From positions 4,396,501 through 4,460,500 of the forward strand of contig OX359193.1 in assembly GCA_947172415.1 (NCBI GenBank): a stretch of DNA of 64,000 nucleotides. The letters are read 5' to 3'. The notes under the pieces were generated by a model that saw only the letters and a program-made list of their open reading frames with translations, was not told the origin of the DNA and made no database searches. This stretch comes from Chondrosia reniformis. Lineage: Eukaryota; Porifera; Demospongiae; Chondrillida; Chondrillidae. A program made the position numbers and the translations under genes. Of this stretch, positions 52,900 to 64,000 are shown piece by piece (within the stretch, counting starts at the first letter, position 1; each line of letters starts with the position of its first letter).

Positions 52900-54540
52900 T
52901 GTAATGGAGTGTTGTGTTTATAGGACATATATGCAAGGGCTGCTCTTCAACTTAGGCTATATGTTGTGCTTAGTTAGGTAAACTATCTTTTCACTTTAGG
53001 CTCTAATGTGATTAGATTACAGTTGTGGTAATGAGCCCAATATACATACCAAGTTTTCACTCAGCTAGTGATTGTGAATGATATAGGTTATTTTTGTTTG
53101 CCAATGTATATGTGTATGTGAGTTTTACCAAATAATAAGGTCAGCTGGAACAGAATAATATTTTTGTTATGATTAACAATGTAAGGTGATGTAATGCAGT
53201 GTTAATAAAATTAGGCCCTTAACAGTTACACACAGTTGGAATGTCCTACCTTTGGAGGTATTCCACTTACTATCTTCACCTTTCATCTGTATGAATACAA
53301 TTGACCTTTTCCATTCCTTCTGAGTGGTGAACTTATTATACAAGGCTCTAGTAAAAGACAGATTTGTGGCACACCTATATATCTATTCCATTTTGTGGAA
53401 CGTTTGCCTTTAAAAGTTCATAAAGGGATTGCTTAAGTTCTCCAGAGGAAAAAGATATATTTTGAATGTATAAGACAGAACTGTCCAGTGCTATAGTTGA
53501 ATTACTATACTGCATGTATATATATGTGAACCATGTTGAGAGTACAGTGAATTGAATAAAACTTTGGAGTGCCATGTTAGAACTCCTTTACTATATAGCA
53601 GGAGTGTTGTGTTAATGGGACATAACATGATACAAGTACTGCTCTTTAACATATATAGGCTAAGTAACAACTTTTCATTGTTGTGCTTAGTTAGGTATCC
53701 TTTCACTTAAGATGATTAGATTATTGTGGGGAGACAACTTGTGGTATATTATACGAAGTATATAGGTATACAACTTTCAATGAGTATCACTGAAAAGCAA
53801 ACTTTAAGCCAAGAAATGAACATAAACTCAGCCACTGAGCAAACAATGAACAACACAGGCCCTTCAAGCGCAAACTACTCAAAATTCAATTCCTAAGTTA
53901 ACACAATTAACACCCCAACCAGTCTGTTAACACTTATCCCACTCCTTGTCACCATACATGGCTTTAAAATAAACTTGGACTAATCAAGACTCACTGTCTG
54001 TGCAATATAGGTAAAGGAATTCCTATTCAACCTTTTAAAGCTTTTTCATGATTGGCCTATCCTACTTCGAGAGTGTGGATGATAAAGGTTACTTAGGTAA
54101 TGGAGTGATGTGTTAATAGAATCATGGGACATATATATATGATGATACAAGGGCTGCTCTTTAACTTATATAGGCAAAGCAACAATGTTTCACTGTTGTG
54201 CTTAGTTAGGTAAAATGCTTTGGCTCTAATGTGATTACTTTTGGGAAGACTTCCAAGTTCTTTGTGGTATATATAGTGGTAAGTTTACTTTTCAATACCA
54301 ACAATAAAGTACAAAGTATTCTCACACTCAGCTTGTAATTATGAATGGTACAGGTTGTCTTTCAGCATACATAATTTACCGAATAATAAGGTCAGTGACA
54401 CCTGGAATAGAATAATTTTTTTATCCATACTTTTTATACAAGGCTCAAGTGAAAGACAGATTTGTGACACACTTATATCATTTCATTTTGTGGAACTTTT
54501 GCCTTTGAAAGTTCGTAAAGGGATTGCATAAGTTAAGTAA
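52900..54540. repeat. Diverged direct repeats, three partial units
   Basis: Blocks such as TGTTGTGCTTAGTTAGGTA (52960, 53675, 54205), AATAATAAGGTCAG (53130, 54380) and ATTTTGTGGAACTTTTGCC (53390, 54485) recur in the same order and orientation about 600-1200 bp apart. No protein seen; origin unknown. Confidence 0.7.
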
Positions 54541-54546
54541 ACAAAA

Positions 54547-54702
54547 CACTGATTATATGATATATAAAGTTAATCATACAGAAGTTACTTATATACTGAA
54601 ATTTAAGTAACTTAACTATATACTTTTGTGTTTGGGCACACCAAGCTGAAGTAGGAATGGTGCGCCCAAACACAGAAGTATAACATATAATCAGTGTCTT
54701 GT
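54547..54702. repeat. Short foldback repeat
   Basis: Outer arms ACACTGATTATATGATATA and its mirror, inner arms TTGTGTTTGGGC and GCCCAAACACA, about a 25-bp loop. Confidence 0.85.
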
Positions 54703-54789
54703 TCGATTTTTTGCACATGTATTAGTGAACACGGCCATTCCTACTTTTAACATCATTTTTGTAAATGTTTTTTATTTACTTGCTTTTTA

Positions 54790-55189
54790 GGAGCTGCCAG
54801 AGGCAGCCCCTTCCATTGTTTTCATAACACGATTTACGTATGGCTTCATGTTACGGATATATATATATAAATATATATATATAATACGAGTTCATACGCA
54901 ACTATTATAACATATTTTATACGTCGATATATGTATAATACGAGTTCATACGCAACTATTGTAACACTTAATTTATACGTCAATACATCGTTTGTGCAAA
55001 TGGCGGCGTTCAGGAAGCTTTAGTTAACGAAGCTTTTCTGTAGCAATTTATAATTTTCAGGACACTTAAGCGTCCTCAATCGTTAAGATTAAGAATAATA
55101 TATTAAAGTCCAACGATGCGGCCAAGTAGTTCAAGTAAATTTGGGGGGTCGGTAGCCCCACGAGTTTTTAAACTCGAACTACTTGTTCT
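54790..55189 (-). repeat. Family A element, copy 3 (inverted)
   Basis: Closely matches copy 1 (28713-29089) on the opposite strand: GGCAGCCCC start, GAAGCCATACGTAAATCG in reverse, GCCGCCATTTGCAC, and the GTAGTTCGAGTTTAAAAACT terminal hairpin. Confidence 0.85.
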
Positions 55190-56055
55190 TCTTACTCTAA
55201 TTAGTTTTGAAAGTTTTCTTGGCGAAAATCTAGAAATAACGTCTCAGAAAAGAGAAATGTGCCAAAAACCATGATCTTTTAATTAAAAATGGCGGCCAAG
55301 AAGACAACAATTTTCGCTTTTCATAATTATCATGCTTCGTGTAGAGTACATTTAGATTTAGGACTATTTATTCCCTAGTTCGGAATAATTTATGTCGATT
55401 TATAACTTGAATGTGCCGGCAGAAGTTAGCATATTAGCGCTAGTATATTCTATAAAAGAAGAAAAAAGATTTTTGGAAATATGCCTATTCCTGGTAGGCC
55501 ACTTTTTGAATGCTGTAAAGAGTGTAGAGCACCAAAACATGATTTGGCATTCAGAAAAGCATGCATTAATGGCTGCAAATAATCGAATATAATCGAAAAT
55601 CTCTTCTTTGGTGATTGATGAGGTGTACCTTGTACATTGGATAGGGCGGCCATTTTTTTCCGGCCATTCTCACTTAGAGAGCTAGTACTTTTGTACTCTC
55701 TGTTTCATCTTATATGCTTATGTAACGGTAAGTATATAAGATCTATGAACAAACTATGGCCCAGTGTAAACTATTGTGCAATAGTCACGTGAAAACTAGA
55801 TTGAACAGGTTGTAGATATTCCTTATATATAGATGATTGGAAACAGGTCTCACTACTTTGACATAATCCTATGTGGATTATGTCATATTTAAGTCTCATG
55901 GGAATTACATCATCAATGACTTCACTAAACACCTTATAATATTGTCTGCAGTGTTGAAGATGGTACATACTGCATAGTATATTATGAGAATCATTAGCAA
56001 GACATTTGTTAGTCAGTTTAAACAATGCTGAGGAACAACGAAATAGTCTAGTCCA
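55190..56055. other. Non-coding stretch
   Basis: No recognised gene. A small hairpin AGAGAGCTAGTACTTTTGTA then CTCTCT lies at 55675-55702, resembling the one ending the body unit at 46165. Confidence 0.45.
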
Positions 56056-56059
56056 GGTC

Positions 56060-56806
56060 TACCACCGTGTAGTACTCCCTATGTAGGGATGACACGGTTT
56101 TTTTCGTTTTCCCCATACATCGGTATAGGAGCGAAATCCCAAAATAGGCCGAAAATCGACAAAACAAGGCTATGTATAGCTAAATATACAATATACATAC
56201 TCTAAATAGACCTTAAAAGCAAGCGAATATGTCCCGCTGGCGAAATAATAAACCTTAAAAATTCCCATTTTCGTCTTCTTCATATTCTTCTTCTTCTTTG
56301 TCAGCCATAACTAAAAAACTATATAAGCTTTTGGACTAATTGTTAAACGAAACTACTGCAAATTTTCCAAGCTGTATTCTTTTGTAGAAGCGAGAGCGAT
56401 AACGCTATTATTGAGCACGACGGTTTTTCATGACCCTAGAGTCAAGGCCTCAATAAAGTCGTCATTTTAATGACGTCATATTCAGTCGAAGATTGCGAAA
56501 CTAAAATGGTTTTAATTGTACGAATCTAATTCCTAGCCCATGCTCCATAAAAAGTACAAAAACTAGAAATATTAAAAATTTTATACAAAAATAGTGAAGA
56601 TGTAGGGATGGCATAAAAAGTAGAGAAACAAGAAAGGGATGTTACACAGTGAAGCATTAGCTATACATGAATCCTACAAGCAAGGGTGTTGTATGATTCA
56701 TGCATATATAGCTAATGCTTCACTGTGTAACATCCCTTTCTTGTTTCTCTACTTTTTATGCCATCCCTACATCTTCACTATTTTTGTAGAAAATTTTTAA
56801 TATTTC
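56060..56806. repeat. Foldback P with body unit, inverted copy
   Basis: The body unit (56060-56565, reading opposite to 45667-46165) runs into palindrome P at 56566-56806 (GAAATATTAAAAATTTT... mirrored to ...TAATATTTC). The palindrome arms are nearly perfect. It abuts the truncated OTU gene. Confidence 0.88.
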
Positions 56807-57580
56807 CAGTATTTATTAAGATTTAGAAGTGATGCAAGAGCAAATATCTCTGTGTGAGTTCCCCAAGTGCCACGTTTGTACATGTCATTGAGATAAGCTT
56901 GGGAGTCTTTTGGAAGATGGCACTTAAACATCTCGAAGTTTGACTGTACAAAATCAAATATGATCTTTAGTACTTGCATTTGGTATATTTCACTTCCTAA
57001 CACTTCCTTTGAAAAACTGCGAAAAAGGCAGTTTCCATCCCCTATAACATGATGTTTCTTCCTTGGGCTGCTAGGATAGCAGATAGTACCTGGTAATTAG
57101 GTGTTATAGGTACTGGATGTATGGAAGATAAGTGTAGTTGTGGCAAGCTAATTTCTAGACCAATTTGTTTTGCTAATCCAGCCTTAAATGCAAGTGTTTC
57201 GATAACATATCCATCAGACAAGGCTGATGATTCCACAGGGACACCAGTCAGTGAGATTGTATTAGTAGTAGGAGGAGTTAAATTTGGAGTTGATAAACTG
57301 ATAGGCTGGGTCAGCAGATTTGGTCTATGACCTGATAGGCTAGACTCAGAGTGAACTGATACGGGTGTCAATAAAGAACTGTTCAAAGGTACTAAACTGG
57401 TTGAGGAGACTAGGCTGATAGTTAAACTTGATGAGGTCAGTGAACCTAAAGCCATGTCAGACTTGTTCTTAGGGTTTAAATAATTAGAGAAGTCAAGATT
57501 AGTGGTAGCTGAGGTACTTATTACTGAGAGAGAATCAGTGGAAAGAGAAACTGACTGATTAGTCTTATCATCCTCACTGT
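56797..57580 (-). pseudogene. OTU-family cysteine protease, truncated
   Basis: The exon starts at about 57580 after TTCATTTACAG. A long Ser/Thr-rich region follows (LSVISTSATTNLDF and onward), then VLSAILAAQGR. One frameshift near 57058 leads to VIGDGNCLFRSFSKEVLG, which holds the catalytic Asp and Cys of OTU deubiquitinases. It continues VLKIIFDFVQSNFEMF and LNDMYKRGTWGTHTEIFALA. The downstream part with the catalytic His is missing because the frame ends in palindrome P. OTU proteins remove ubiquitin; the family also occurs in animal transposons. Confidence 0.75.
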
Positions 57581-57639
57581 AAATGAATATCATCTTTAAG
57601 GCTGTAAAGATGCTTGAAGAAATCCTTAAAGATGATCTT

Positions 57640-57815
57640 TACTGTGTTTAAGTAAATTTAAAGACAGTAAAGGTATCTTTACAATCTTTAAGTAAGATTA
57701 AAGACAGTAAAGCTATCTTTACAGTCTTTAAGGAAGATTAATCACAGTAAAGGTATCTTTACAGTCTTTAAGGAAGATTAAAGACGGTAAAGGTATCTTT
57801 ACAGTCTTTTACCCT
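57640..57815. repeat. 40-bp tandem repeat, about four units
   Basis: ACAGTAAAGGTATCTTTACA repeats at 57663, 57703, 57743 and 57783. Each unit carries a short palindrome (TAAAG...CTTTA). Confidence 0.9.
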
Positions 57816-58049
57816 CTGACCCCACTCCCTATTTGATTTGTCCTAAAAAAGGGACAAATTTCAAGAATTTTTATTGACACCGTATAACTTCCTATTAATA
57901 CGGGATTAAGAAAAGGATGATCTAATATTGTAATGTAGGGTTTACCTCTAGAGTACAGTGGTCCACAATACTAAGAGAGGAAGTTAAAGTTGATTTTGTA
58001 CGCATATTCCACATATTACACAGTATAACTTTGTTTACACAATAACAAA

Positions 58050-60470
58050 ATGGCGTCGATTCCCTAACAATACCAAAATTCAAGGGTGTTTTATTCGACC
58101 GAAGAAGTGACAAACTTTCTAAGCTGCAACGAAATTATCTTAGAAAGTGATGGTGAAAAGGAAGATAGTGATTTTGAGTTGGAAAGAGAAGGAAATTCAT
58201 TTGACTGATCAAGAAATCGGTGACCTCAGTATCCTTGATTATTTGGTCAATAAACCTACTAGTGAGCGATTTTCTTCTATGTCTTGCTCTGATATTAGTA
58301 GTGAAGGCGAAGTTGATTTGGATTGTTCGTTTTTTGATGTTACTAGTGCAGAAGAATCCGGATATTTCCTTTGAATATTCTGACAGGAGAGGCATGATTT
58401 GTGGGAACACATATCAGGGGAGTTGACTGATCTTGATAGTAGTGATGATGATAATGTGCAGGCAATTACAAATGTGAATAGTAGTGTAGGAGAAGAGTTA
58501 GTGGGTATGCCAGTGACAGTCAAACTGTTGTTGTCAAACCTCAAACAGATGATGATGATGATGTGGCCATGGGTAGTGGTATTCTAGAGGAGGAGAGGGA
58601 GACTGGAAAGGGTAGTCAGGTTAATAGGAGAGGCAGAGGGCAGGCTAGTGGCAGACGGCAGGCTAGAGGCAGAGGGCAGGCTAGAGGCAGAGGACAGACT
58701 AGAGGCAGAGGGCAGGCTAGAGGCAGAGGGAGAGGGCAGTCCATTAGTAATTTGGCAACTGCTCTTCCAACCACTGCATCTGCAATAGCTGTAACTGACC
58801 AGCAAGCTTCCTCACCAGAATTTTGCCCAATGAGACAACCAGGCCCACATCTACCTCAAATAATGTCATATCCATCAGCCTTGGATCTTTTTGAGCTCTT
58901 CTTTGATGATGATGTATTAGAGAGGCTGGTAAAGTGTACAAATGAATATGCAGAATTGAAGAAGAATGAGAAAGTGTACACTTACCGTCTCTTTAAAAGG
59001 CGTACTTTTTCCAAAGAAGAGCTCAGAAGATTCCTAGCTGCACTTGTTTTGTTAGGCATAAATCGTGTTAGATCATACCGTCAGGCCTGGAATGAAAATC
59101 GTGCACAGGGAATGCCTGTATTGTCCCAACTGATGAGCCGCCATCGATTTGAAGCAATTGCTTCATTCATCCATGTTGTTTCTACTGATGAAGAGTTGGG
59201 CAGCACGCAACCACTAAAGAAGATCCTACCTCTACACCTAAATATCAAACAAAAATGCTTTAAATACTATCAGCCACTTCAGGAGCTCTCAATTGATGAA
59301 CTGATGGTCAGGAACAAAGGAAGACATCGATTCAGGCAGTATATTAAAGACAAACCAACAAAGTGGGGCTTTAAGTACTGGGTTCTGGCTGACCCAACAG
59401 GTTACACTGCAGATTTTGACCTATACTGTAGAGCTACGGAACAGTATAGCCAGCATGGTCAGTCATACGATGTTGTCATGAAGCTCTTGCAACCTTACCA
59501 ATTCCAGATTTACCACCTGTATTGTGACAACTTCTACTCAAGTCCTGCCTTATTTGATGACCTGCTTAAGCTTGAAATCTTTGCAACAGGCACCATTAGA
59601 ATGAATAGGAGAGGAATACCAGGAGCAATCCAGCAGACTAAGAGCTACCTTGAGTCCAGGTATATCGAACGAGGCACTGGTTATTGGCTTAGGCCACCAC
59701 CACAACCATCACTTAGGTATGCTTGCTGGAAAGACAGCAAGGTGGTATGTGTAGCATCCACAATCCATCCAGGTCATACTACTTCTACTGTAAATAGATT
59801 TGTTAACACCCCCAGGGAAGCTGTAGGAAAGACATCCCAATTCCTATTGCCATCGCTAAGTACAATAAGTACATAGGGGGAGTTGACAAATCTGATCAGT
59901 TTTTATCATATGGCAATGTAAATAGGAAGACTGTCAAATATTGGAAGACTCCTTTTTACCACCTCATCGACCTTCCATCCTAAATTCCTTTGTAATTTAC
60001 AACTGGATTAGGATGGATTACAATATGAAAGCAATCACAGAGAATGCTTTCAGGGACGAATTTGTTCTTCAGACAGTGAAGAAGTACACACAGCCTTCCA
60101 CCGTCCAGCTGCAGCCTAGTGTGAGTTTGGCATAGTTTCCAAGTCCAACATCATTTCGAATCCAATATGGGAGTAGGCCATTTGGGGATTTTCCCAGTTG
60201 TCGTTGCATCTTATGTCGCCAGAAAACTGTTAGGAGATGTCCTGATTGCCCAAATGCCCCACACCTATGCCAGACTTCTACCAAGGACTGTCATTCCCTC
60301 TTTCATTCTGTATCTTATGACAACAAAAGAAAGCAAATTCTTAGCAGGAAGAGGAGCACTCCAATCAGTACCACCACACAGGCAGATAAGAAAAAAGACA
60401 GACCAACAGGAAGCAAAAAGAAGACATGGAAAAAGGATTTTCATCCATTATTTAAGTTTCATTGTAAACA
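58050..60470 (+). pseudogene. piggyBac transposase 3
   Basis: Starts MASIP at 58050, with TAA five codons later, then an acidic N terminus (VTNFLSCNEIILESDG, SDDDNVQAI) in broken frames. The long frame 58563-59876 has an RG-rich tract (RGRGQARGRG type), the core with NRVRSYRQAWNENRAQG, LSIDELMVRNKGRH (first Asp), LYCDNFYSSPALF (second Asp) and, after a frameshift near 59830, KYIGGVDKSDQF (third Asp). Further breaks lie near 59970 and 60140 before the Cys cluster CILCRQKTVRRCPDCPNAPH. All catalytic Asp are kept. It is a sister of piggyBac 1 (same RG tract and core motifs). TTAA ends could not be located. Confidence 0.9.
58620..58740. repeat. Tandem coding repeat for an Arg-Gly tract
   Basis: Units of the form AGAGGGCAGGCTAGAGGC, 18-24 bp, encode RGRGQARGRGQ in piggyBac transposase 3. 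Confidence 0.85.
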
Positions 60471-60520
60471 ACAATATGAGCATATACATATTCTTAAATT
60501 TCTTAATGTCACACATTTAA

Positions 60521-61640
60521 CCTTAAAAATGTAGTGATTTTGATAGGTATTTACATTTTGTTATCTTTTTCTCTCATTTATTTATCTAATCCAATTTCCT
60601 ACATTTCGATTTTAGTATGATAGCTAACAAACACACTAAGTAAGTTTCAGGTTCCTAGCATTTATCTAGACTTCAGAAAAATTCTTACATTTTACGAAGG
60701 AAAATGGCGTCAGTATTAGAGCCGTATTCAGGCTTATTTTTGAAAAGTTACAAAACGAATTTCTATACTAACATAACTAAGGAATAGCTATATAGTTCAT
60801 TTCACCATAAAGTTACCAAATGCAGATATTACACCAATAAGTGATGACAGGCGAAAAAAGTGACCAAAACACTGTTATTGAAGCACTTTTAAATCAAAAT
60901 TGTTGAGAAGGTGTTTAGGCTAATATTTTTTATACGAGTTGCGTTGCCATAGCGATGCATTAATTACGCAATCACATTTCGTAGAGGAAGAAGAAAATGT
61001 CTTTTCTTTTGATTTGTAGAAATTTAAAGCTTTTCGGTCACATTTGTAAGTTGAATAAAGTATCAATTTACAGATTAGGCAGTCCTTTATAATCGCAAGT
61101 ATGCTTAAGCGATTCAAAGGAAGGAAAGAGAAGTTATTGACCTACATGCGCTAAGCGGCGATTTGTTTTAGTGAGAAATGTCTTTAGTAAGAAGTTACAT
61201 TATTGCCGATTTAGTGCTTTATTCTTTAGATAGTGATATTTAACAGATTCTGGAGTAGGTTTAAGTCGGTTTGTCCCTTTTCGATGGAGATATGAGCTGC
61301 AGTATATTTAAAAACATTTTCGGGTTAGTTCTCTTAGCTAATAGTTAGTGAACTGGTGATAAATGTGCTAAATTAGTGTTAGTTCAGCTTCTAAGATGTT
61401 TCTAAGTTCCATGCAATAAAATATTTTGTCAATGTAGTAAATGTTGATCTACGGAGAAGGAAAGAAATATAATAATGACTGTGATTTAGATGATCATGAT
61501 GTTGACTTCATACCTTTAATTAGTAATGTACAAAATAAGTTCCAATTATTCTGTGATACTTTGCGGTGTGCCTTGTAGATCTTGACCTACAAAATTGACA
61601 ACGAAACAACAACTAGTACTGTAGCTCACAAAATATAGGC
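60521..61640. other. Non-coding stretch
   Basis: No gene or known repeat recognised. Confidence 0.5.
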
Positions 61641-61724
61641 AATTCAGCTAGACTATATGAGTATACATATATGAAAGTATACGTATATGTACATGTTAAT
61701 GTTTTTATATGCATACATTATTTT

Positions 61725-63242
61725 TACCTGTTTATCAGCTTCATTGCCTGTCATCATTCCTTCTATGTAGGCTTTATGATAATCGCGAACGTTTCGAAAG
61801 TATTGTCTAATCAGATCAACAGTGACAGATTCTAGGGCAATTGGCACAGTTTCCGTCAATCCATTCATTGTATAGTTAGAGTTGGATCTTGCATATTGTT
61901 TAGATTTACCCCAGCATCTCTCAATGGGGTTTAGCTCTGGGTGAAACTATATAGCAGAAGTAAGTAAGATACCATTAGATGCATATATACATACATTTAC
62001 ATGTATGTTGTAGGTTATATATATTTGTGTAATGTATATTCTTGTACCTTGGGAGAGAATAGACATCGATGATTTTTTGATTTCAAGTACGCTTCAACAC
62101 TGCCGACATCATTCTTAAAATCCTCAAATTGCTGAAGCCTACAAACCATATCAATCTTCACCATACCAGTGGTGTCCACACACCTCTCGCAAAACCAGCT
62201 CCAACCCCTTAGGAGTGCCATTTGGTAGACACATCTCCTGTAAATTGCCATTAGGTAATCCCCCATCCCGCATCACTGGCTGATTCCCACCTGGCTTTAC
62301 ATTCATTCGTGTGGCTACTAATGCGTTGTCATTATATGCCTGGTGACCACTGCTGTGGTCAAGGATCCATACAAGATCATATTTTTCTCTTGGATACTTG
62401 AATTGGGCTATCATTGCTGCTGCTTTAATTTGATTCATGAACTTAGCATTGTCCCAATAGCCATCTCTCTGATGTTCGGTAATCCTACTGGCTTCCTTTG
62501 GGCAAAAGGGATATTCTCGTTGCACAGCTCTGTGCTCTTCATCAGTAAGGCGGAGATAGCCAGAAAACTCATCAACAAAGTAGCTTACCATAATACCTTG
62601 CCCTGTGCCTTTTGGTCGAACCTCACTACTACCACATGGATCCACCCAAACTGATGGTTTGGCATCATAGGCATTAAATGTTGTCTCGTCATGATAGATG
62701 AATACCACATTTTTTACCCTTGAATTGCTGCCACTGTTCCATTATGGTATGTTGTCTTCACATGTGGGTGGAGGTAAAAGGGATGCCTCAAAAATCCTTA
62801 CCTTCTTTAAATACAGCTTTCTGTATTCTACCATGTCTTCCCTCTCATGGCCATCTGCGTAGCCATGCTTGTATCGTCTGTGAGTAAATCCTAACCTTTT
62901 CATATACCTAAAGGCAGTAGCTTCTGAAACATTCTTTTTAATGGTATCTGGGAACTCCAGCTTTTGAAGATATTCATTTAACCATGTCTGAAATCTCTTG
63001 TGAGTCAGGTTGAATTTTCTGTCATGAACTTTCTCCCTCAGCCATCTGACAGCTTTTCTGGTGACATCTTCTTGATCTAGTACAGTATCTCTTTTGTACT
63101 TACCCCTTTCAGAAGTTGCAAATTCACCTTCATTTCTACAGTATTGTCGTACCCATTGGTAGATGGTCTGTCTGGAATATCCCAATGCTAAACCAGCACT
63201 CTGAGCTGCCTTGGTCTTGTCTGGTTCATACATCTTGTGCAA
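61725..63242 (-). pseudogene. Sailor-like transposase (IS630/Tc1 relative with expanded D-E spacing)
   Basis: From MHKMYEPDKTKAAQSAG (63242) a helix-turn-helix follows (LGYSRQTIYQWVRQY), then a second DNA-binding part (KNVSEATAFRYMKRLGFTHR). The catalytic domain shows VFIYHDETTFNAYD (first Asp), DLVWILDHSSGHQAYN (second Asp) and, in the next exon, FHPELNPIERCWGKSKQYAR (Glu). By my count about 110 residues lie between the second Asp and the Glu, against 34-39 in Tc1/mariner; DD78-111E is what I recall for the Sailor group. Breaks: TAA at 62744-62742 in the same frame, and a frameshift near 62190. The intron is about 62048-61948. No inverted ends were found. Confidence 0.7.
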
Positions 63243-63262
63243 ATGGTGATATAGCAGAACTG

Positions 63263-63781
63263 CTATTTACTGAGCATTTCTCCAACATCTTTGGTGGTGC
63301 TTGGAATCTTTACAACAAGGTCCACAGCATCACGATGTGAAGTTGTGTTCTGAAGCTTCTGAAACCTTTCAAGAGCTTTCTTCCAATTGTCAAATCCAGT
63401 CTTGGAGAACACATCATCCTTGTTGCCAGATACAGGGAGACCACGTTTGTCTGCCACTAAGCAATAGAAGCAAAGGACATTGTCATTTCCTTCCTGGTAA
63501 TGTAGCCAAGGATATTTACGGTACCACGAGGCGCTAAATCCACGCTGTTGATCACCAAACTTCCTCAGGGGGAACGACAAGACTGGCTGATGAGGACTCC
63601 CCGGAATTAAAGCTGCATCAGGCAGGGGGGTGATTCTCTGCGACTCTTGCACCGCTGGCGCTCCACTTATTGGCTCAGGAGTGATCTGCTCGAGGTTGGA
63701 TTGCTGCTCAGGCTGGTCTGTTTGTGCAGCTGAAGATGTAGACGACTCCCCTGGCTTTTCCAGCCAAGACAACAGCGACAT
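63263..63781 (-). pseudogene. hAT transposase, TTF-type zinc-finger N terminus only
   Basis: 172 codons from MSLLSWLEKPGESS. A Ser/Gln/Pro-rich leader precedes FSASWYRKYPWLHYQEGNDN and VLCFYCLVADKRG, then KTGFDNWKKALERFQKLQN and SHRDAV, which is the TTF-type zinc finger of hAT transposases. It ends VGEMLSK at a TAA, where the family continues into DUF4371. The Sailor-like ORF begins only 20 bp further on, so the hAT was truncated at this junction. Confidence 0.8.
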
Positions 63782-64000
63782 CTCTTGCTACGCTGCGTAC
63801 ACGCTCAAGCGAACATACACAAAGAAAAACGTACAGTATCGCACACGCATAATAATGGAGTCCCAGTCAAAATGGCGGCTGAGACGGTGTTAGTCACTAC
63901 TGCGTACGCGAACAAGTAAATACATGTTCCTAGCGAACAAAAGCCTATTAAAAGCAGTTTAAAGTGGAACAGCTGCATAGGAGAACAACAGTTTGAAAGA
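63782..64000. other. Upstream flank of the hAT fragment
   Basis: No ORF of note; presumably the 5' region of the hAT element, cut by the window edge. Confidence 0.4.

Noticed and set aside
57880-60700. TTAA-bounded ends for piggyBac 3
   Set aside because: Several TTAA sites exist, but none is followed by matching CCC-type ends on both sides.
1-64000. A clustered prokaryote-type defence or biosynthetic system
   Set aside because: Introns, transposon superfamilies and lack of operons exclude a bacterial locus; the multi-gene units seen are transposons.

Overview
The window is AT-rich, intron-bearing eukaryotic DNA made almost entirely of mobile elements. No complete host gene could be recognised. 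The mix of superfamilies (piggyBac, PIF/Harbinger, Merlin, Tc1/mariner, pogo, a Sailor-like IS630 relative, hAT, a Ty3/Gypsy LTR element, Helitron-like fragments and an integrase-type transposon carrying a HECT gene), GT-AG introns of about 50-250 bases, and a 2A-like peptide behind a hydrophobic leader suggest a marine invertebrate. A demosponge of the Amphimedon type is my best guess; this is inference, not proof.

Layout. 1-11.4 kb is a four-element nest. A Helitron-like ORF is split by a piggyBac at a TTAA site (element 1476-10850), and that piggyBac itself contains a Harbinger (1667-4756) and a Merlin (7541-10744). Removing the piggyBac and one TTAA restores the reading frame across the gap. 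11.4-14.6 kb is non-coding repeat sequence, with one unknown lysine-rich exon and a MITE. 14.6-19.8 kb is a 5,185-bp transposon with long repeat-filled inverted ends, 6-bp TTGATC duplications, an integrase-fold transposase and a convergent multi-exon HECT-domain gene. 20-25 kb holds a pogo-type MITE, a nearly intact piggyBac and a 1.16-kb TA-flanked element; the last two interrupt one copy of a repeat whose uninterrupted relative lies at 11.5 kb. 25.5-28.2 kb is a Tc1/mariner element with a second gene that ends in a BEN-like domain.

28-31 kb is mostly non-coding, with a HIRAN-like exon. 31.2-38.4 kb is a hAT-type non-autonomous element (8-bp duplication ATACGGTA) that received a Gypsy retrotransposon with 250-bp LTRs about 6 percent apart. 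38.4-41 kb carries nested MITEs. 42.3-44.3 kb is a decayed hAT transposase. 45-57 kb is dominated by foldback and palindromic elements, including an inverted pair of composite repeats around 45-46 and 55-57 kb. It also contains a second Helitron-like N terminus (48-49 kb), a pogo transposase with a C-terminal PHD finger (51.4-52.9 kb) and an OTU-protease fragment (56.8-57.6 kb). 58-60.5 kb is a third piggyBac, 61.7-63.2 kb a Sailor-like transposase, and 63.3-63.8 kb the zinc-finger N terminus of another hAT.

Nearly every coding region has at least one stop or frameshift, so most are described as pseudogenes. The best candidates for unusual biology are the integrase plus HECT transposon, the Tc1 element with a BEN-type passenger gene, the leader-plus-2A N terminus, the pogo transposase with a PHD finger, and the expanded DDE spacing of the Sailor-like transposase.
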